DNA from: a virus
Virus record (IMG/VR): IMGVR_UViG_3300033571_009162
Span: 1 to 56,534 of that record
Direction: 5' to 3' (one strand)
Length of the DNA: 56,534 nucleotides
Shown here: in pieces, positions 42,176 through 51,422 of the stretch
How positions within the stretch are numbered: the first letter of the stretch is position 1
How the letters are laid out: each line of letters opens with the position of its first letter
Notes under the pieces: model-generated
What the model was told of the DNA's origin: nothing
The model's input: only the letters and a program-made list of their open reading frames with translations
The model's database searches: none
Position numbers and translations under genes: made by a program

Positions 42176-45100
42176 ATGGCAGGCATAAGAAAAACACCAG
42201 ATAGTAATTTACAAACTGTTACAATAAATTATAGTAGTTCAGCGACTGGACAAAATCCGCAATTGCAAATTATTAATAGCCCAGGCGGTGGTGCAACACA
42301 AATTCAGTATAACGATGGTAATGGTAAATTCGCCGGCTCTCCAAACATGATTTGGAATAACACGAATAGGATTCTAAATGTTTTAGGCACAATACGTGCG
42401 AGTAATTTACAAGGTAAACTTACTACAAATCTTACCAACTTCAAACTTACTGGTGGAAATGTAGGTGACACTTTAACTACTGATGGTACAGGTAATTTGT
42501 CTTGGGTTGAAGGAGAGAACTACGGTAACAGTAATGTTGCTAACTACTTACCTAACTACTCAGGTAATATCAACTCTGCAAATATTAATATTAGTAATAC
42601 AATTTATACAGGTAATGTAAGTGTTACTGGTGCAGCATTTTTAACTACTGTGTCAGTAAACAGTACGATGAATACCCGTAGTATTACTGCGAATGGCAAT
42701 GTGACTGCTAACTTTTTTATAGGTAACGGAAGTCAATTAACAGGGTTTGCCAATGTAGCATTTACCGGTAACTATACAAATCTAACAGGAAGACCAACAA
42801 ATGTAAGTGCATTCACTAATGATGCGGGATATATTACAGTATCAACAGCTAACGTTGTTAGTGTAAACGGTTTGACTGGTGCAGTAACAATAAGTGATGT
42901 TGCTACAGCAAATTATGCAAATTACTCCAACGTTGCATATTCAGTTGACTTAGCAAATGTTGTAAGTATAGGTAACATTGCTAATATTAATTTAGACGGA
43001 AATGCGAGTAACATACTATTTGGTAATGGTGCATTTGCGGAGTTATCTATTCCAGAAGTATACGGTAATTCAAATGTCGCTAATTATTTGCCTACATATA
43101 CAGGTAACTTGTCTAATATAGGCAGTATTGTAGCTTATAATTCAAGTCCGGCGCCGAGCATCAGTGGATTTTCTTCTGTATCTGCGGTAAGATTGTCAGG
43201 TGAAGGTGGAAATATTTCTAATATTCAAGCTGCGAATGTAAGTGGATTAGGTAATATATCAACAATAAATCTAGACGGTAACACAAGCAACATTTTATAT
43301 GGTAATGGAGTATTTTCTGCTGCGCCAATTGCCAACACTGGTAATTTTACTTTCTCAAACAATGATATAAACACCGCAAGTAATGCAAGTAATATTACAC
43401 TAAACATTACAGGTACAGGAGCAAAAACTTGGATATTCGCTAACACAGGTGATTTTTATAGTCCTGGCAATGTACAAGGTGGAAATTTTACAGGTACTGG
43501 AAATCTTGTATTTAACAACTGGGCTAACACACCTGGTGGCACTAATATGATTTTAAATCCTGGTACAAGTCAATTAAGAATAATAGCAAACACAGAACCA
43601 TACCATGATAATAGTTGGAGATTAGGATCTAGTAGCGCACGTTGGAGTACTGTTTTTGCAAATGCAGGTAATTTTTCAGGCACATTAAGTGTATCAGGTA
43701 ATGCTAATGTTGCGAATTTAGGTGCAACTACTGTACAACTTACAGGAACAGGAACAGCAGTTAATGCAAGTCAAGGTAATATTTTAACAAATCAAGTTAC
43801 CGGCACACACTTTAACTTTATGAGTGGCTTATATACTGCAAGTTTAACTGGTTCTGGTACATTAGCAGCCAATTATACATTATATCTACCCAGTGATGCA
43901 GGTAGTAACGGTCAGTTATTAACATCTAATGGATCAGGTGGATTAAGCTGGACTACAGTAAGTGCTGGCAGCAGCTATAGTAATGCTAATGCAACTTCAT
44001 TATTAGCAAGCTTTGGTAGTAATACACTTAATACTACGGGTAATGTTACTGCCGGTAATTTAATCACTTCCGGTAATCTTAATCTTTCAAGTAATTTAGG
44101 TAACGTAGTATTCAGTACCGGTGCTTATATAACAGGAAATGCAATAGGAAGAGAGGGTAGTATTTTATTACAACCTTATACAGGTGCAGGATCTTTATTC
44201 CCGGGTGTTAAGATTGGCGGTGCTGGACGAATAATAGCACCAAATGACAGTGTATCAATCGTGTTGAATGCTAGTGATATTACAGCACAACTTCCTATTA
44301 AAGCGCCTGCATATTCTGCATCATCTACAACATCCGGTGGTATACAAGTAACAGGTGGAGGTGGCATTGGTGTTACAGGTAATATATACGTAGGTGGTAA
44401 TTCAGTTACCGGTAACAATGCTATTGTAGCTGGTGTAACTGGTACATTATTACCTAATTCAACTGCATCATTTTTTGCTAATAGTAATAGTTATACTCAG
44501 ATAACATATCAAAATAAGAGTAATGGTTCAGATGCTACTGCGGACTTTATTGTAACTGCGGATAACGGTACTGATACCGTCAACTACTTAGACTTAGGTA
44601 TTATTAATTCAGGCTACGACAATGGCACACCTACAAACAGTTTAGGTAATATTGTATATGCGGCTGATAGTTACTTGTATTCTCAAGGCAATGTAAGTAA
44701 TACAAGTCAATCAGGTGGTAACTTAGTATTAGGTGCAACTACTCCAGCTAAGACTGTTAAAATTTTTGCAGGCGGAGTTAATAGTAATAGTATTATAGCT
44801 ACATTCAGTAATACTGGTGTTAGTGTTAATGGTAATGTAACAGCAAATAACTTTAGTGGTAATATTAATATTACAGGTAATGTCATAGGTACGAGTCCAA
44901 ACGTTACATTAGTTGCTGGCAGTTACAGTTATAAATTTGATAACACTGGTGTATTGACATTGCCTGCAGGCCCCGGAAGTGGCGGCGGCGATGAAGGTGG
45001 TGAAATTGACTTTACTAAGGCTCCAAATAGCACATTGAGTGGAAATTTTGTTGCTGTTGACCAATATATTGATAGAATTAGATTTTTTGAAAGTGGTGGG

Positions 45101-45517
45101 ACTAATCGGGGAGCCTATATTGATTTGACACAAGCAGCAGCAGGTGTAGGCACACTACTAAACAATCGTGTAAGTGGGATAGTCAATTCCGGTGTATTTG
45201 TAACGATGGATTTATTGAAGGTTCAACTTACATCCAGTGGCAACCGTGGATTAAGCATAGCATCAACAACAGGTACATTTACAGTGAATATAGGCGCAAC
45301 GTACTCTACTGCTTCAGGTAGCACTGCTGGTTCAGCGGCAGTCGTTGTTGTTACTACAACTTCAAGTGCTTCATTGTTTAGCTGGAACTTTACTGGACAA
45401 GCTGATACATCAACTTATATTATTACCGATACTACTAATAATAGATCCTATCGTGTCATATTACAAATAGGCGGTAGTTTCCTCAACAATATGATTAGTA
45501 TTGAGAGATTGGTATGA
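42176..45517 (+). CDS. Second tail fibre protein with GN repeats
   Basis: A 1113 aa protein with repeats of the same GNxxxxGNLxTSGNL type as the 19786 fibre, plus two copies each of GNSNVANYLPNYSGN and INLDGNxSNILxGNG. A domain near residue 475 (SWRLGSSSARWSTVFANAG) also has counterparts in the other fibre. The C-terminal 170 residues form a distinct tip (VVVTTTSSASLFSWNFTG). The related shafts suggest the two fibre genes share ancestry or recombine. It overlaps the lectin gene by 4 nt, so the lectin may sit at its tip. Confidence 0.87.
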   Translation: MAGIRKTPDSNLQTVTINYSSSATGQNPQLQIINSPGGGATQIQYNDGNGKFAGSPNMIWNNTNRILNVLGTIRASNLQGKLTTNLTNFKLTGGNVGDTLTTDGTGNLSWVEGENYGNSNVANYLPNYSGNINSANINISNTIYTGNVSVTGAAFLTTVSVNSTMNTRSITANGNVTANFFIGNGSQLTGFANVAFTGNYTNLTGRPTNVSAFTNDAGYITVSTANVVSVNGLTGAVTISDVATANYANYSNVAYSVDLANVVSIGNIANINLDGNASNILFGNGAFAELSIPEVYGNSNVANYLPTYTGNLSNIGSIVAYNSSPAPSISGFSSVSAVRLSGEGGNISNIQAANVSGLGNISTINLDGNTSNILYGNGVFSAAPIANTGNFTFSNNDINTASNASNITLNITGTGAKTWIFANTGDFYSPGNVQGGNFTGTGNLVFNNWANTPGGTNMILNPGTSQLRIIANTEPYHDNSWRLGSSSARWSTVFANAGNFSGTLSVSGNANVANLGATTVQLTGTGTAVNASQGNILTNQVTGTHFNFMSGLYTASLTGSGTLAANYTLYLPSDAGSNGQLLTSNGSGGLSWTTVSAGSSYSNANATSLLASFGSNTLNTTGNVTAGNLITSGNLNLSSNLGNVVFSTGAYITGNAIGREGSILLQPYTGAGSLFPGVKIGGAGRIIAPNDSVSIVLNASDITAQLPIKAPAYSASSTTSGGIQVTGGGGIGVTGNIYVGGNSVTGNNAIVAGVTGTLLPNSTASFFANSNSYTQITYQNKSNGSDATADFIVTADNGTDTVNYLDLGIINSGYDNGTPTNSLGNIVYAADSYLYSQGNVSNTSQSGGNLVLGATTPAKTVKIFAGGVNSNSIIATFSNTGVSVNGNVTANNFSGNINITGNVIGTSPNVTLVAGSYSYKFDNTGVLTLPAGPGSGGGDEGGEIDFTKAPNSTLSGNFVAVDQYIDRIRFFESGGTNRGAYIDLTQAAAGVGTLLNNRVSGIVNSGVFVTMDLLKVQLTSSGNRGLSIASTTGTFTVNIGATYSTASGSTAGSAAVVVVTTTSSASLFSWNFTGQADTSTYIITDTTNNRSYRVILQIGGSFLNNMISIERLV

Positions 45518-46911
45518 TAATACAAGGAGTAACACTTACTGGACTTAGTGTCTATGATTCATCGTTTAACTCCAACGGTGCTTTATTGTACTTGGATGCT
45601 GGCAACCCTGCTAGTTATTCTGGTTCAGGTACTACTTGGACAGACCTCAGCACATATCAAAACGATGCTACTTTAACTGGCAGTCCGCCTTTTACCAATG
45701 CCGGTTCTGGTAGTTACTTCAGTTTTAATGGCACCAATCAATTTGCTCCTGTGACAACATCTAAAATGAATGTGCCCTATACAGGCAAGACCGTAATTTT
45801 TTCAATTAGAACCGTTAATGCCAACACCGGCAATGGCATTTATCGTAACTTGTTTGGTGGCGACGGTAACAATCGCAATTTCAATACCTACATGTATCAT
45901 ATATCAGGGACTACTTGGCGACTGCATTTCAGCACCGGCCCCAATTCACCATGGCCTTATTCAGAATCCGCAACTTTTACGGTTACAGATAATGAGTGGA
46001 TAGTCGTAGCCGCGACACAAACCACCGGTGGAGTAGTGACTTATTATGTTAACGGACAGCAGATAGGCACACCAAATACTGGCGTAACATTTTATCAATT
46101 TATAAACAGTGGGATAGAAGCAGTAGCACGATCGGACAACTATTGGCGTGGTGACATGGGGGTATGTGCTATATACGGACGAGCATTATCAGCCGATGAG
46201 ATAAAACAAAACTACAATGCCTTGTCTAATATATTTCCAGTAACCACCAACTTAGTGGCTTACTACAATCCTGATTTAACTAACAGTTATCCTGGTACAG
46301 GAACTGTATTATATGATATTTCTGGCAACGGCTTAAACGGTACGATGACTAATCTTACTTACACCGACCCTTATTTGACATACAACGGTACAAGTTCTAC
46401 ATTAAGTGTTGCTGACAATGCTTTATTAGAACCTGGAACAGGTGATTGGACTATAGAAGCGTGGGTATATTATTCAGTAATTACCGGTAGCAGTAGAGTG
46501 ATTGTAGGAAAAACTGATGGTGGTAACGCCGCTGATTGGGGTTATGGTATTCGTACAGGCTCAAATGGTGGAACTTTTTTAGAAGTTGGTAACGGAACAA
46601 CATCAATTACATCACCAAGTTATACGGTTACTACAGGACAATGGTATCAGATAGTGGGTGTGTGGACCAATGTCGCATCAAACAGTATAGCACTTTATGT
46701 TAACGGTGCGAGTCAAGGTAGCAACTCACACTCATTTGCCAGCATAAAGAATTCTACTCGCCCAATGTTTTTTGGTTCATTTGACGGTGGTGCTACTTTC
46801 GGTCAATGGTTTAATGGTAGAATGGGCATCGTAAGATTATACAACAAAGCGTTATCAGCAGGTGAGGTATTGCAAAACTACAACGCAAATAAAACTACGT
46901 ACGGTCTATAA
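45514..46911 (+). CDS. Tandem LamG-like lectin (host adhesion)
   Basis: Two concanavalin/LamG-like domains in tandem. Each has the pattern WTDLSxYQNDATLTGSPxF / YDISGNGLNGTMTNL, then YVNGxQxG, and ends in GRALSADEIKQNYNAL or NKALSAGEVLQNYNAN. The first domain spans about residues 20-240, the second 245-465. LamG domains bind sugars, so this is a likely receptor-binding protein made with the fibre before it. The first domain is richer in G+C than the surroundings (28 and 31 GC in 60 bases at 45661 and 45901), suggesting recent acquisition. Confidence 0.82.
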   Translation: MIIQGVTLTGLSVYDSSFNSNGALLYLDAGNPASYSGSGTTWTDLSTYQNDATLTGSPPFTNAGSGSYFSFNGTNQFAPVTTSKMNVPYTGKTVIFSIRTVNANTGNGIYRNLFGGDGNNRNFNTYMYHISGTTWRLHFSTGPNSPWPYSESATFTVTDNEWIVVAATQTTGGVVTYYVNGQQIGTPNTGVTFYQFINSGIEAVARSDNYWRGDMGVCAIYGRALSADEIKQNYNALSNIFPVTTNLVAYYNPDLTNSYPGTGTVLYDISGNGLNGTMTNLTYTDPYLTYNGTSSTLSVADNALLEPGTGDWTIEAWVYYSVITGSSRVIVGKTDGGNAADWGYGIRTGSNGGTFLEVGNGTTSITSPSYTVTTGQWYQIVGVWTNVASNSIALYVNGASQGSNSHSFASIKNSTRPMFFGSFDGGATFGQWFNGRMGIVRLYNKALSAGEVLQNYNANKTTYGL

Positions 46912-46918
46912 TAAATCG

Positions 46919-46925
46919 ATAAATA
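46919..46925 (+). promoter_or_regulatory. Late promoter box of the modular arm
   Basis: CGATAAATA soon after the lectin stop; ATG 46947 follows with a weak GGA. It opens the block of modular and capsid-targeting-like genes. Confidence 0.6.
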
Positions 46926-46946
46926 TAAGATATATGGAATAGCATC

Positions 46947-48824
46947 ATGAAAATTAACTCACTTTTAGAAAACGTAACACCTTCAAGCACCCCAGTAGGA
47001 AATAACCCATCTAGCGCACCAAAGTTTGGTCGTGATCCTAAGGTATTAGAGGACGATAAAATCGAAGAAACGACTGCTGGATCAATAGCATCAGTTTCAC
47101 AACCAATTGGATCAATACAAAAGAGAGGACCTGGTGCACTATTTAAAGGAATAAAGACAAGTAAAAAGTTTCCTAACAGTGAAGCAGTCAAAGAAGAAGA
47201 AATTAAAGAACAAGATTTAATTATCAATCCAATACTAAGAAAAGGTCCTAAAGCAGGCTTTCATAAAAAAGATTATTTACGTCAAGACCATGAAGTAGAA
47301 ATGGCTAGAAGTGATTTAGTCAGTGCAAATAAAAATGCTAAAAAAATCTACGAACTAATAAAAGATTTGTCTGAAGAAGATGGATTAGAAGGTTGGGTAC
47401 AAGAAAAAATAATTAAAGCGAATGATTACTTAAATTCAGCAAGAGAATATTTAGAAAATAAAGAATTAGAACAAAAAAAGTCCGTAATGGACGAAGGTGG
47501 TTTTGATATTCCTGAAATACCAAGAGCGCCGGCGCCAAAACCTCCGAACAATAAAGGTGTGGCGGAAGGTGAGCCCGACTATAGTGTTCCAGGTAACTGG
47601 AGCGCACACAGTAATTTTCCACCCACCAAAGTACTCGGATCTGTTTATAATACCAAAGGTGTATATTTAGGTAAATGGGATGGCAAAAGACTAATACCAG
47701 ATTCTAACCGCGATAGTGTATGGCATAAATGGAGAGATGAGCAGGGAGATGACTGGGCTCAAAACACCATAGCCACAGCACCACAGATGATTCAGCAAGG
47801 TCGTTGGACTGTAAAACCGGAGCAAGGTGTGGCGGAAGGTGAAGTTGACGAAGGTTGGAAACAGAACGTAGCTGCGGCAGCTTTAGCAGCAGGTAATATA
47901 TTAGGTACTCCAGCACAAGCATCAGAGCCAACAAAGCCTATAACAATTGCGTATGTGACTATTAATGGTGAAACAAGAAAATATAATTTAGGTGATAAAT
48001 TTTCTTCAGTGAAAGAAGCAGAAGAATTTATTAGTAATATTTTAAATAAAAAAGGATTATCAGGTTATTCACTGGATATAAAACGCGGTTATCCAGCTAA
48101 AAAAACGAATGAATCAATATCTACTAATGAATCGTTAAGTGAAAATTTACGTAAATGGTTTAAAGAAAAATGGGTTCGTTTTGGACCAGATGGGAAAATT
48201 AAAGGTGATTGCGCTAGAGGTGATGATAGCGAAGGCAAACCAAAGTGTTTACCACAAAGTAAGGCACATAGTTTAGGAAAGAAAGGTCGTGCTAGTGCAG
48301 CAGCACGTAAGCGCAGAGAAGATCCTAATCCAGAGCGTAGTGGCAAAGCAATCAACGTTGCAACTAAGAAGAAAGCTAATGAAGAACAAATAGACGAATT
48401 AAAATGTTGGACTGGTTATCATAGGGTAAAAGGTGTGCCTGCAGGTGCACCCGGAAGCTGTGCGAAAAATGAAGATGTAGCAGAAACAGTTCTTAACCCG
48501 AAAGACCCAAAAGCAGATTATGAAGCAAAACGCAAAGCTTTATATGACTTAAGCCTTGATAAAAATGTCGATCAAAAGGATGTTCAGCAACGTAGAATTG
48601 ATTTAGACAAAGAAGCTAAAGATAAAAATGTAATTGAAGAACATACGTTGTGTCCAAAATGTGGTGGTGCAATGTATTCCGAGGACATGATTAATGAAAA
48701 GAAAGATGCTTGTTATTATAAAGTAAAAAGCCGTTACAAAGTTTGGCCAAGCGCATATGCTAGTGGTGCATTAGTTAAGTGCCGTAAGAAGGGCGCAAAG
48801 AATTGGGGAAATAAATCTAAATGA
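46947..48824 (+). CDS. Mosaic internal/structural protein with repeated VAEG sites
   Basis: At 625 aa it starts MKINSLLENV, with L6-L7-E8 as a possible processing site. It is a chain of short modules split by charged linkers: a helical module (30-190), a W-rich module between two GVAEGE sites, a module YVTINGETRKYNLGDKFSSV, KEKWVRFGPDGKIKGD with GKKGRASAAARKRRED, LKCWTGYHRVKG, and finally ACYYKVKSRYKVWPSAYASG. I recall several of these from unrelated proteins of marine T4-like phages. The VAE|G points resemble T4 gp21 sites. No catalytic set is visible; a packaged or head-core role is inferred. Confidence 0.75.
   Translation: MKINSLLENVTPSSTPVGNNPSSAPKFGRDPKVLEDDKIEETTAGSIASVSQPIGSIQKRGPGALFKGIKTSKKFPNSEAVKEEEIKEQDLIINPILRKGPKAGFHKKDYLRQDHEVEMARSDLVSANKNAKKIYELIKDLSEEDGLEGWVQEKIIKANDYLNSAREYLENKELEQKKSVMDEGGFDIPEIPRAPAPKPPNNKGVAEGEPDYSVPGNWSAHSNFPPTKVLGSVYNTKGVYLGKWDGKRLIPDSNRDSVWHKWRDEQGDDWAQNTIATAPQMIQQGRWTVKPEQGVAEGEVDEGWKQNVAAAALAAGNILGTPAQASEPTKPITIAYVTINGETRKYNLGDKFSSVKEAEEFISNILNKKGLSGYSLDIKRGYPAKKTNESISTNESLSENLRKWFKEKWVRFGPDGKIKGDCARGDDSEGKPKCLPQSKAHSLGKKGRASAAARKRREDPNPERSGKAINVATKKKANEEQIDELKCWTGYHRVKGVPAGAPGSCAKNEDVAETVLNPKDPKADYEAKRKALYDLSLDKNVDQKDVQQRRIDLDKEAKDKNVIEEHTLCPKCGGAMYSEDMINEKKDACYYKVKSRYKVWPSAYASGALVKCRKKGAKNWGNKSK
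47554..47842 (+). repeat. 19-nt direct repeat flanking a 90-residue module
   Basis: AAGGTGTGGCGGAAGGTGA occurs at 47554-47572 and again, identical, at 47824-47842, exactly 270 nt apart, in the same frame (GVAEGE). The enclosed segment is Trp-rich and unlike its neighbours. This looks like a cassette inserted or duplicated through the repeat. Confidence 0.8.
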
Positions 48825-50011
48825 AAATTACAGACTTATTATTAGTAGAATCTAAAAAGAAAAAGAAACAAGCAAAAAACTTAACAAGTGATTTTGGTGA
48901 TGCATTACCGGGTGTTAAGGTTGTTAGTTTACAACAATTTGTAGGCAAAGATGATCCTGACAGTGAAATAGCTGAGGACATGTATGAAGCAGACAAGATG
49001 CTAGGCGCACGTACACGTAAGCTAGACGAACCCGAAATGACGGACTACCTTAGTAGAATCCTAGACAAACAAAAGAAGAAAACAGACAAGTATAAAAATC
49101 CATATATTCATGGCAGCAATATTCCTATAGTTGATAGTGACACAGGTAAAAAGTTTGATTTAGAAAAACTCAAATCAGAAGTGAAAAAGCGTCCAGAAAA
49201 ACTTTTAAAGCAAAACGAAAAGATGGTTCATAGCGATGGATCGTCAAGTATATTTTTCAATATTGGATTGCCTGCATTAAAGGGATTAGCAGTTGATGAA
49301 GATACAAATGATTTTGTTGTAGTCGATACGTGTCCGGGTGCTGGTGCTTGTCAAATATATTGCTATGCTATGAAGGGTGGTTATGTGCAATGGAAAGCCA
49401 CATCGATGAGTCAATCTAGAATATTGAACTTTTTATTGAATGACCCTGAAGGATTTAAGAACAAACTAAACGAAGAAATAAGCAAAGAAGAAAAGAAGTA
49501 TGCTAAAAAAGATACTAAAGTAATTGTACGTTGGCATGATGCAGGTGACTTCTTTAGCCCAGAATATTTAAACTTAGCATACGAAGTTGCAAATCAACAC
49601 CCTGATGTTAAGTTTTATGCATATACGAAAATAGCAGATGTTGCAAGTGGTACGAAGCCAAAGAACTTCAGAATTAACTTTAGCGGCGGCGCACAGCCTA
49701 AACAAGAAAAACGTATTGACTTCCAAAAGGTAAAGCATAGTCGTGTTGTACCGAAAGATATGTTTAGTGACATTTTACAAAAAGACGAAAGTGGAAAATG
49801 GCAATATACAAGTCAAGAAGATTTAAATAAGCTTAAAATGGAGTTGGGTCAAAAGTATAATGTCAATCCAAAATCTATTATCACGTATGATGAAATGATG
49901 AAAATTCCAGAAGGTGATAAGGCAATTTATAATGTTATTGTAAAGCCAGGTGATGGTGACGATAGCGCAAATAGAGCAGATGTATTAGGAACATATCTGC
50001 TATTTCATTAA
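48821..50011 (+). CDS. GP88-like protein with Cys cluster
   Basis: Starts MKITDLLLVES, with L8-V9-E10 as a possible processing site, then a Lys-rich segment. The core from residue 140 has VDTCPGAGACQIYCYAMKGG (C171, C177, C181) and VRWHDAGDFFSPEYL with HPDVKFYAYTK, typical of the phage GP88 family. The Cys set suggests a metal or iron-sulfur site, though spacing CX5CX3C differs from radical SAM. The function is unknown. It is coupled to the mosaic protein by ATGA, so the two are probably made, and perhaps packaged, together. Confidence 0.75.
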   Translation: MKITDLLLVESKKKKKQAKNLTSDFGDALPGVKVVSLQQFVGKDDPDSEIAEDMYEADKMLGARTRKLDEPEMTDYLSRILDKQKKKTDKYKNPYIHGSNIPIVDSDTGKKFDLEKLKSEVKKRPEKLLKQNEKMVHSDGSSSIFFNIGLPALKGLAVDEDTNDFVVVDTCPGAGACQIYCYAMKGGYVQWKATSMSQSRILNFLLNDPEGFKNKLNEEISKEEKKYAKKDTKVIVRWHDAGDFFSPEYLNLAYEVANQHPDVKFYAYTKIADVASGTKPKNFRINFSGGAQPKQEKRIDFQKVKHSRVVPKDMFSDILQKDESGKWQYTSQEDLNKLKMELGQKYNVNPKSIITYDEMMKIPEGDKAIYNVIVKPGDGDDSANRADVLGTYLLFH

Positions 50012-50022
50012 TAGGATATAAA

Positions 50023-50463
50023 ATGTTGTCGGATAATTTAAAAGTTTTATTAGCAAGTACGCAAAGCTTTGCAATTAAGAGTCAAAACTTCCACTGGAAT
50101 GTAGAAGGGAGCGATTTCCCACAATATCACGAATTCTACGATTCATTGTACAATGACGTAAATGAAACTATAGACACTATTGCAGAGTACATTAGAATAT
50201 TAGGTCATTATACACCTGGTAGCTTGCAAAGATATAGTGAACTTACAATTATACCTGATCAAACAAAAATTCCTAGAGCCGAACTTATGTTTGTCGAATC
50301 ATTAAGTGATATTCAAAAAATGCTAGACCTTATCGTTCCTATGTTTGATATGGCAACAAATGAAAAGCAACAAGGCATTGCAAATTTTTTAGCAGAACTG
50401 CAAGACTTATATGGGAAGAAAGCTTGGTTCATCCGTAGTATTCTTAAAAAAGAACGTGCGTAA
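50023..50463 (+). CDS. Dps-like mini-ferritin
   Basis: 146 aa, four-helix protein. All five ferroxidase ligands occur with the exact spacing of E. coli Dps: H24 (NFHWNV), H36, D40, D51 and E55, matching H51, H63, D67, D78, E82. Dps proteins form 12-mers that oxidise iron with H2O2 and protect DNA; some bind DNA directly. There is no basic N-terminal tail, so DNA binding is uncertain. In a phage it could protect DNA or deplete free iron during infection. TAGGA precedes the ATG. Confidence 0.9.
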   Translation: MLSDNLKVLLASTQSFAIKSQNFHWNVEGSDFPQYHEFYDSLYNDVNETIDTIAEYIRILGHYTPGSLQRYSELTIIPDQTKIPRAELMFVESLSDIQKMLDLIVPMFDMATNEKQQGIANFLAELQDLYGKKAWFIRSILKKERA

Positions 50464-50537
50464 TGCAAGATCCTAGTATACCAGTTCAAGACGATGACCG
50501 CCCTGTAATTCCCTACAGCCCACACTATGATATCTGA
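50463..50537 (+). CDS. Possible 24 aa leader or micro-peptide
   Basis: ATG shares a base with the Dps stop, and the frame (MQDPSIPVQDDDRPVIPYSP...) ends over the start of the next gene. Such start-stop overlaps hint at coupled translation, but the peptide is very short and could be chance. No motif is visible. Confidence 0.4.
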   Translation: MQDPSIPVQDDDRPVIPYSPHYDI

Positions 50538-50706
50538 AATACTTGTTTGGGGTTTCTTTTCTGCAATGGGTTGGATGGCTGCTAATTATGCAGTCAATAA
50601 AATTATGCCAGAAAAAGTAGAAACACAGATTTGTTCAGAATGGAAAGAGGAGCGCAAGGCAGACGGTAAAGTTGAACGTACTAGAACTTGTGAGCCTAAA
50701 AAATAA
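50527..50706 (+). CDS. Small membrane protein, 59 aa
   Basis: The frame has a membrane segment (ILVWGFFSAMGWMAANYAV) and a charged C-terminal tail with two Cys (ICSEWKEER, RTRTCEPKK). I recall very similar EILVWGFFSAxGW proteins in T4-like cyanophages, of unknown role. The next gene starts 3 nt after its stop. A membrane-linked role beside the desaturase is possible. Confidence 0.75.
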   Translation: MISEILVWGFFSAMGWMAANYAVNKIMPEKVETQICSEWKEERKADGKVERTRTCEPKK

Positions 50707-50708
50707 AA

Positions 50709-51422
50709 ATGCTATCAATTATACTTTACACACTAATAATGACACATATAACGATTGTATGTGTAACATTATATCTTCATAGAAGTCAAGCACACAGAAG
50801 TTTAACTTTCAATCCCATTATAGCGCATTTTATGCGTTTTTGGCTTTGGTTAACTACAGGCATGGTTACAAAACAGTGGGTAGCGATACATCGTAAACAT
50901 CATAGATTTTGTGAACAACCTGAAGATCCGCACAGTCCAAAACAAGTTGGTTTATTGAAAGTATTATTTGCAGGAGCATTATTATATCATGAGGCAAGCA
51001 AAGATAAAGATATGGTTAATACATACGGTGTTGGCACTCCTGATGATTATATCGAGCGCAAGCTATACACTCCTCATTCCAGACTTGGCATTGGCATTCT
51101 CTTTCTGCTCAACATCAGTATCTTTGGTTTCGCTGGTGCCATAATATGGCTTATACAAATGGTTTGGATACCATTTCATGCAGCAGGAGTTATAAATGGT
51201 GTCGGACATTTTTGGGGATATAGAAATGGTGCAACAAAAGATTGTAGTACAAACATCTCTCCTTGGGGTATTTGGATAGGAGGCGAAGAATTACATAATA
51301 ATCATCACTTGGATCCAGCTAATCCTAAACTAAGTCGCCGTTGGTTCGAATTCGACATCGGCTGGCTATATATCAACATATTTAAACTGTGTAGAATGGT
51401 CACAGTTAAACCCGTCACGTAA
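50709..51422 (+). CDS. Acyl fatty acid desaturase
   Basis: All three histidine boxes of membrane delta-9-type desaturases are present: H24xxxxH29 (HRSQAH), H61xxHH65 (HRKHH) and H196xxHH200 (HNNHH), with NGVGHFWGYRN adding the extra His (H167). Membrane segments flank the boxes. The enzyme inserts a double bond in acyl chains using O2 and a di-iron centre. Length (237 aa) is short but the core is complete. It is an unusual metabolic gene for a phage and could alter host membrane fluidity. Nearby Dps also handles iron, but a link is speculative. Confidence 0.92.
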   Translation: MLSIILYTLIMTHITIVCVTLYLHRSQAHRSLTFNPIIAHFMRFWLWLTTGMVTKQWVAIHRKHHRFCEQPEDPHSPKQVGLLKVLFAGALLYHEASKDKDMVNTYGVGTPDDYIERKLYTPHSRLGIGILFLLNISIFGFAGAIIWLIQMVWIPFHAAGVINGVGHFWGYRNGATKDCSTNISPWGIWIGGEELHNNHHLDPANPKLSRRWFEFDIGWLYINIFKLCRMVTVKPVT

